A stretch of DNA of 7,920 nucleotides. Source: Richelia sp. UBA3308. Lineage in GTDB: Bacteria; Cyanobacteriota; Cyanobacteriia; Cyanobacteriales; Nostocaceae. Shown piece after piece: positions 5,522 through 7,920 of the stretch. The notes beneath the pieces are model-generated. The model saw only the letters and a program-made list of their open reading frames with translations, had not been told where the DNA came from and ran no database searches. The translations under genes and the position numbers were made by a program. The DNA lies in the NCBI GenBank assembly GCA_002361335.1, contig DESS01000271.1, forward strand, positions 1 to 7,920, read 5' to 3'. Numbering within the stretch: the first letter of the stretch is position 1; every line of letters starts with the position of its first letter.

Positions 5522-7920
5522 TTACTTATCTTCCCACTCACCCAAAAAGGCAAAAGCAGCCCAATAATAAGGATTGCGCTTTTCATGTTTCCACATCTTC
5601 AACTGTGTTGCTCTCAAAGCCTGATTCGCTGACTTGCCATTCTGCAACATCTGTTTATAAAATTCTTGCATGAATACTGCGGTACCTTCATCGCTAACCT
5701 GCCACAGCGACACTACCAAACGCTCCGCACCTGCATACATCAATCCTCTTGTCAAGCCTACTAATCCTTCTCCTTGAATTTCTTTACCCAATCCGGTTTC
5801 ACAAGCACTCAACACAATTAAATCTGCTGGATAATCGAGGTTAAATAAATCTCCTAAACGTAAATATCCGCGAATATCTTGACCTTTTTTATTTACTAAA
5901 GAAAGCACGATACCCGATAACTCTGGATTTGCATCGTTAACAAACCCGTGAGTCGCAAAGTGTAGGATACGGTATTGATTGAGTTTGCTGCTTGTAGCCC
6001 AATTATAGTTAGCATCAAAATCAAACCCATGAAGGCGATCGCTGTTTGGTACGAGTTGTAAAAGTGTCTCTGCTTCCGTGCGTGTACCGAAAAGTCGCTT
6101 CCAGCCTTGACGATTAAAGGTATCGGCGGAACGTTTGAGAGCAGAGCGTTCTAGTTCTAATTCCAAAGAATTCTGCTGGTTTAACTGCTTGTTTCTAGCT
6201 TCAGCTACTCGTGTATCGGTATCACTGAATACCGGGTCGGCAAGGATAGCTAAAGCTTTCGGTGCTTGTTTACGATTTGCGAGTTCTTGACGTTGGATTG
6301 CAATGGTTGACGCTGAAGGTAGGTTAACAATTTCGTGGTTGATTAGAAGCGGTTGGTAATTAAATTTGTTTTGTGATGGTAAAGGTTTGGGGATTAAACC
6401 ACCTCTCTTCCTAGAAGAAGTATTTTTCTCTTCCCCCTCTACCCCCTCTCCCAAAGGATCAGCCAAAGCAGCAAAAGGAATATATTGCAAAGCACCATCA
6501 GCAACAACAACCAACCGCTTTTTACCCAATTTATCTTTTACCGGAGCCAGCACAAGTTTACTCAATTCTTTAGCAGCTACATCAATGCGTCGAGTTTTGA
6601 AATTTTCTCTATTTTCACAAGCATTCTCTTTACCAGTAGCGTCGGGTAGTTTAGAACTGCTTTGGCTAATTAAACAAAATAAATTGATAGCGCTTTTATC
6701 TATTTCTGACTTTTTGGGAAGTTCGTAAGTATCGAGGGAATCGGGAGAAACCACCCATAAAAAACTGCGATCGTCACCCAAGGAATATTGTAACAGCAGC
6801 GAATCTTTATCGAGTTGTTGTTGAATTTCGGCTAATTTCAACGGTTCGGGATATTTGAGATTCGCGTATTTGGGATTGCTTTGTTTGATTTTGACCTGCA
6901 ATTGTTTGTATTCTTCAAGGTGATTTGCAACTTCTTTTTCTAACCTTTGAGCAGCAGCTTGAGAAATTGGGTTATTAATTTTATTTTTATCGTTAACTAT
7001 GTTGAAGCGTATTTTTTCTTTAGCACTAATTAATTCTTGCAAGCGGCTTTCTTCTGCCAAAAGTTGCGGGTTTGCACCTTTGCGGATATCGGCTCGTGCT
7101 TCGGTTAATAGTTCCACAAGTCCCCGAGCGCGAGAGCGTTCCGATACATTGAGAGCCAATGCATTGTAACCTTTTGATGGGTCTTTTTTGTGTAGCTCCA
7201 TCAACAAGTCGATGTAGAATTTGTAGTAACCTTGGACTGTAGCGAAGTAAGTTGTTTTTAAGTCTTGGTTGGTGTAAGTACCCCTTAATTCTTCGATGAT
7301 TTTGATGCTATTTTTGATGTGTTTGAGGGATGCTTGTAAATTACCTTGTTCGCGTTCTAAATCGGCTAGATTCCCAAGTGTTGTGGCTTCACTACGCCTA
7401 TCACCCACTGCACGAAGTAAAGGTAAAGCTTGGTTGTAATAGGAAAGTGCCTTTTGTTTTTCTCCTAAAGCATTGTAGACTCCACCAATATTATTGAGTG
7501 TTTGAGCTTCTCCACCCCTATCACCCACTGCACGACGTAAAGGTAAAGCTTGGTTTAAGAGCGAAAGTGCCTTTTGTTTTTCTCCTAAATCCGAGTAGAA
7601 TTGACCAATATTATTGAGTGTTGTAGCTTCCCCACGCCTATCACCCACTGCACGAACTAAAGGTAAAGCTTGGTTGTAAAACGAAAGTGCCTTTTGTTTT
7701 TCTCCTAAATCATCGTAGACTAAACCAATATTATTGAGTGTTCCAGCTTCCCCACCCCTATTACCCACTGCACGATGTAAAGGTAAAGCTTGCTTGTAAT
7801 AGGAAAGTGCCTTTTGTTTTTCTCCTAAAGAATTGTAGACTGTGCCAATATTATTAAGTGTTTTAGCTTCTGTAGCCTTATCACCTACTGCACGAAGTAA
7901 AGGTAAAGCTTGGTTGTAAT
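5522..7920 (-). CDS. TPR-CHAT domain protein (caspase-like), 5' end outside window
   Basis: The frame is open from the right edge (first full codon 7918-7916) to the stop at 5522-5524, giving 798 residues. The GTG at 7766-7768 is the Val of a TPR unit (RAVGNRGGEA), not a start. Residues 1 to about 210 are TPR units of exactly 40 residues with the scaffold EA-TLNNIG, LGEKQKALS and QALPL-RAVGD; the last unit (LADLEREQGNLQAS) is diverged. A long helical, charged linker follows (about 210-400). The CHAT domain occupies about 435-796: VVVADGALQYIPFAAL, HEIVNLPSAST, the catalytic-type His in HFATHGF (residue 657, bases 5948-5950), the Cys in LSACETGLG (residue 706, bases 5801-5803), VVSLWQVSDEGT and NPYYWAAFAFLGEW. 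Both dyad residues are present. It differs clearly from the CHAT protein at the left edge, so the two are not recent duplicates. The S8 gene follows on the same strand. A Glu/Gly- and Lys/Arg-rich insertion interrupts the CHAT domain after FAALADP. Confidence 0.95.
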   Translation of the reverse strand, partial: YNQALPLLRAVGDKATEAKTLNNIGTVYNSLGEKQKALSYYKQALPLHRAVGNRGGEAGTLNNIGLVYDDLGEKQKALSFYNQALPLVRAVGDRRGEATTLNNIGQFYSDLGEKQKALSLLNQALPLRRAVGDRGGEAQTLNNIGGVYNALGEKQKALSYYNQALPLLRAVGDRRSEATTLGNLADLEREQGNLQASLKHIKNSIKIIEELRGTYTNQDLKTTYFATVQGYYKFYIDLLMELHKKDPSKGYNALALNVSERSRARGLVELLTEARADIRKGANPQLLAEESRLQELISAKEKIRFNIVNDKNKINNPISQAAAQRLEKEVANHLEEYKQLQVKIKQSNPKYANLKYPEPLKLAEIQQQLDKDSLLLQYSLGDDRSFLWVVSPDSLDTYELPKKSEIDKSAINLFCLISQSSSKLPDATGKENACENRENFKTRRIDVAAKELSKLVLAPVKDKLGKKRLVVVADGALQYIPFAALADPLGEGVEGEEKNTSSRKRGGLIPKPLPSQNKFNYQPLLINHEIVNLPSASTIAIQRQELANRKQAPKALAILADPVFSDTDTRVAEARNKQLNQQNSLELELERSALKRSADTFNRQGWKRLFGTRTEAETLLQLVPNSDRLHGFDFDANYNWATSSKLNQYRILHFATHGFVNDANPELSGIVLSLVNKKGQDIRGYLRLGDLFNLDYPADLIVLSACETGLGKEIQGEGLVGLTRGLMYAGAERLVVSLWQVSDEGTAVFMQEFYKQMLQNGKSANQALRATQLKMWKHEKRNPYYWAAFAFLGEWEDK
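6035..6042. repeat. HIP1 octamer GCGATCGC
   Basis: Perfect HIP1 copy inside the second TPR-CHAT gene. Confidence 0.85.
7381..7920. repeat. 120-base in-frame tandem repeats encoding TPR units
   Basis: About 4.5 units with an exact 120-base period; for example AGGTAAAGCT occurs at 7421, 7541, 7661, 7781 and 7901. A 27-base block (7443-7469) coding for LGEKQKALS recurs without change at 7563, 7683 and 7803, including synonymous positions. The array continues beyond the right edge. Differences fall on a few codons per unit. Such identity at silent positions suggests recent duplication or gene conversion. Confidence 0.92.

Noticed and set aside
5413..5673. Plus-strand ORF of 86 codons
   Set aside because: It overlaps the S8 upstream region and the antisense of the CHAT C-terminus; no recognisable protein.
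6366..6728. Plus-strand ORF of 120 codons
   Set aside because: Fully antisense to the well-supported CHAT domain; its sequence reflects the low-complexity loop.
7766..7768. GTG as start of the second TPR-CHAT gene
   Set aside because: It is the Val of a repeated RAVG motif; two further TPR units are readable upstream in the same frame up to the window edge.
7381..7920. CRISPR-like array
   Set aside because: The period is 120 bases, there are no spacers, and the units are in frame and encode TPRs.
1..7920. Gasdermin or Craspase-type defence locus
   Set aside because: CHAT and S8 proteases are suggestive, but no pore-former, Cas protein or CRISPR array is encoded here.

Overview
The window looks like a filamentous cyanobacterial chromosome. 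It is AT-rich, carries three perfect HIP1 octamers (GCGATCGC), has short tandem heptamers and several small palindromic repeats between genes, and encodes three cyanobacterial-type protein families: TPR-CHAT caspase-like proteins, a secreted subtilase, and an Rpn/DUF4351-type putative transposase/nuclease. No rRNA, tRNA or CRISPR array is visible. The species cannot be named from sequence alone.

Layout. Bases 1-1735 (+) are the C-terminal 577 residues of a TPR-CHAT protein that enters from the left edge; the real reading frame is open well upstream of the ATG at 596. Bases 1733-1937 hold a heptamer array that begins inside that gene's stop codon and a 64-base imperfect hairpin. Bases 1938-2853 (+) are an Rpn/DUF4351 gene split into two frames; the break lies at a 35-base palindromic repeat that folds as a three-way junction. 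Bases 2854-3185 have no gene but hold two more hairpins and a MITE-like element of about 142 bases with 10-base terminal inverted repeats and an 8-base direct repeat on each side. Bases 3186-5369 (-) encode a complete 727-residue exported S8 peptidase. Bases 5370-5521 are its upstream region. Bases 5522-7920 (-) are the C-terminal 798 residues of a second TPR-CHAT protein that runs off the right edge and has nearly identical 120-base TPR units.

How the genes may work together. Two caspase-like proteins and one subtilisin-like protease sit within 8 kb. The second TPR-CHAT gene and the S8 gene are on the same strand, 152 bases apart, with no clear terminator between them, so co-transcription is possible; a promoter-like sequence in front of the S8 gene means it could also be expressed alone. 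A proteolytic partnership is only an inference: the N-termini of both CHAT proteins are outside the window, and no pore-former, CRISPR component or other defence gene is visible. The most solid unusual observations are the MITE-like element placed just after the S8 stop codon, the three-way-junction repeat that breaks the Rpn/DUF4351 gene, and the near-identical TPR units.
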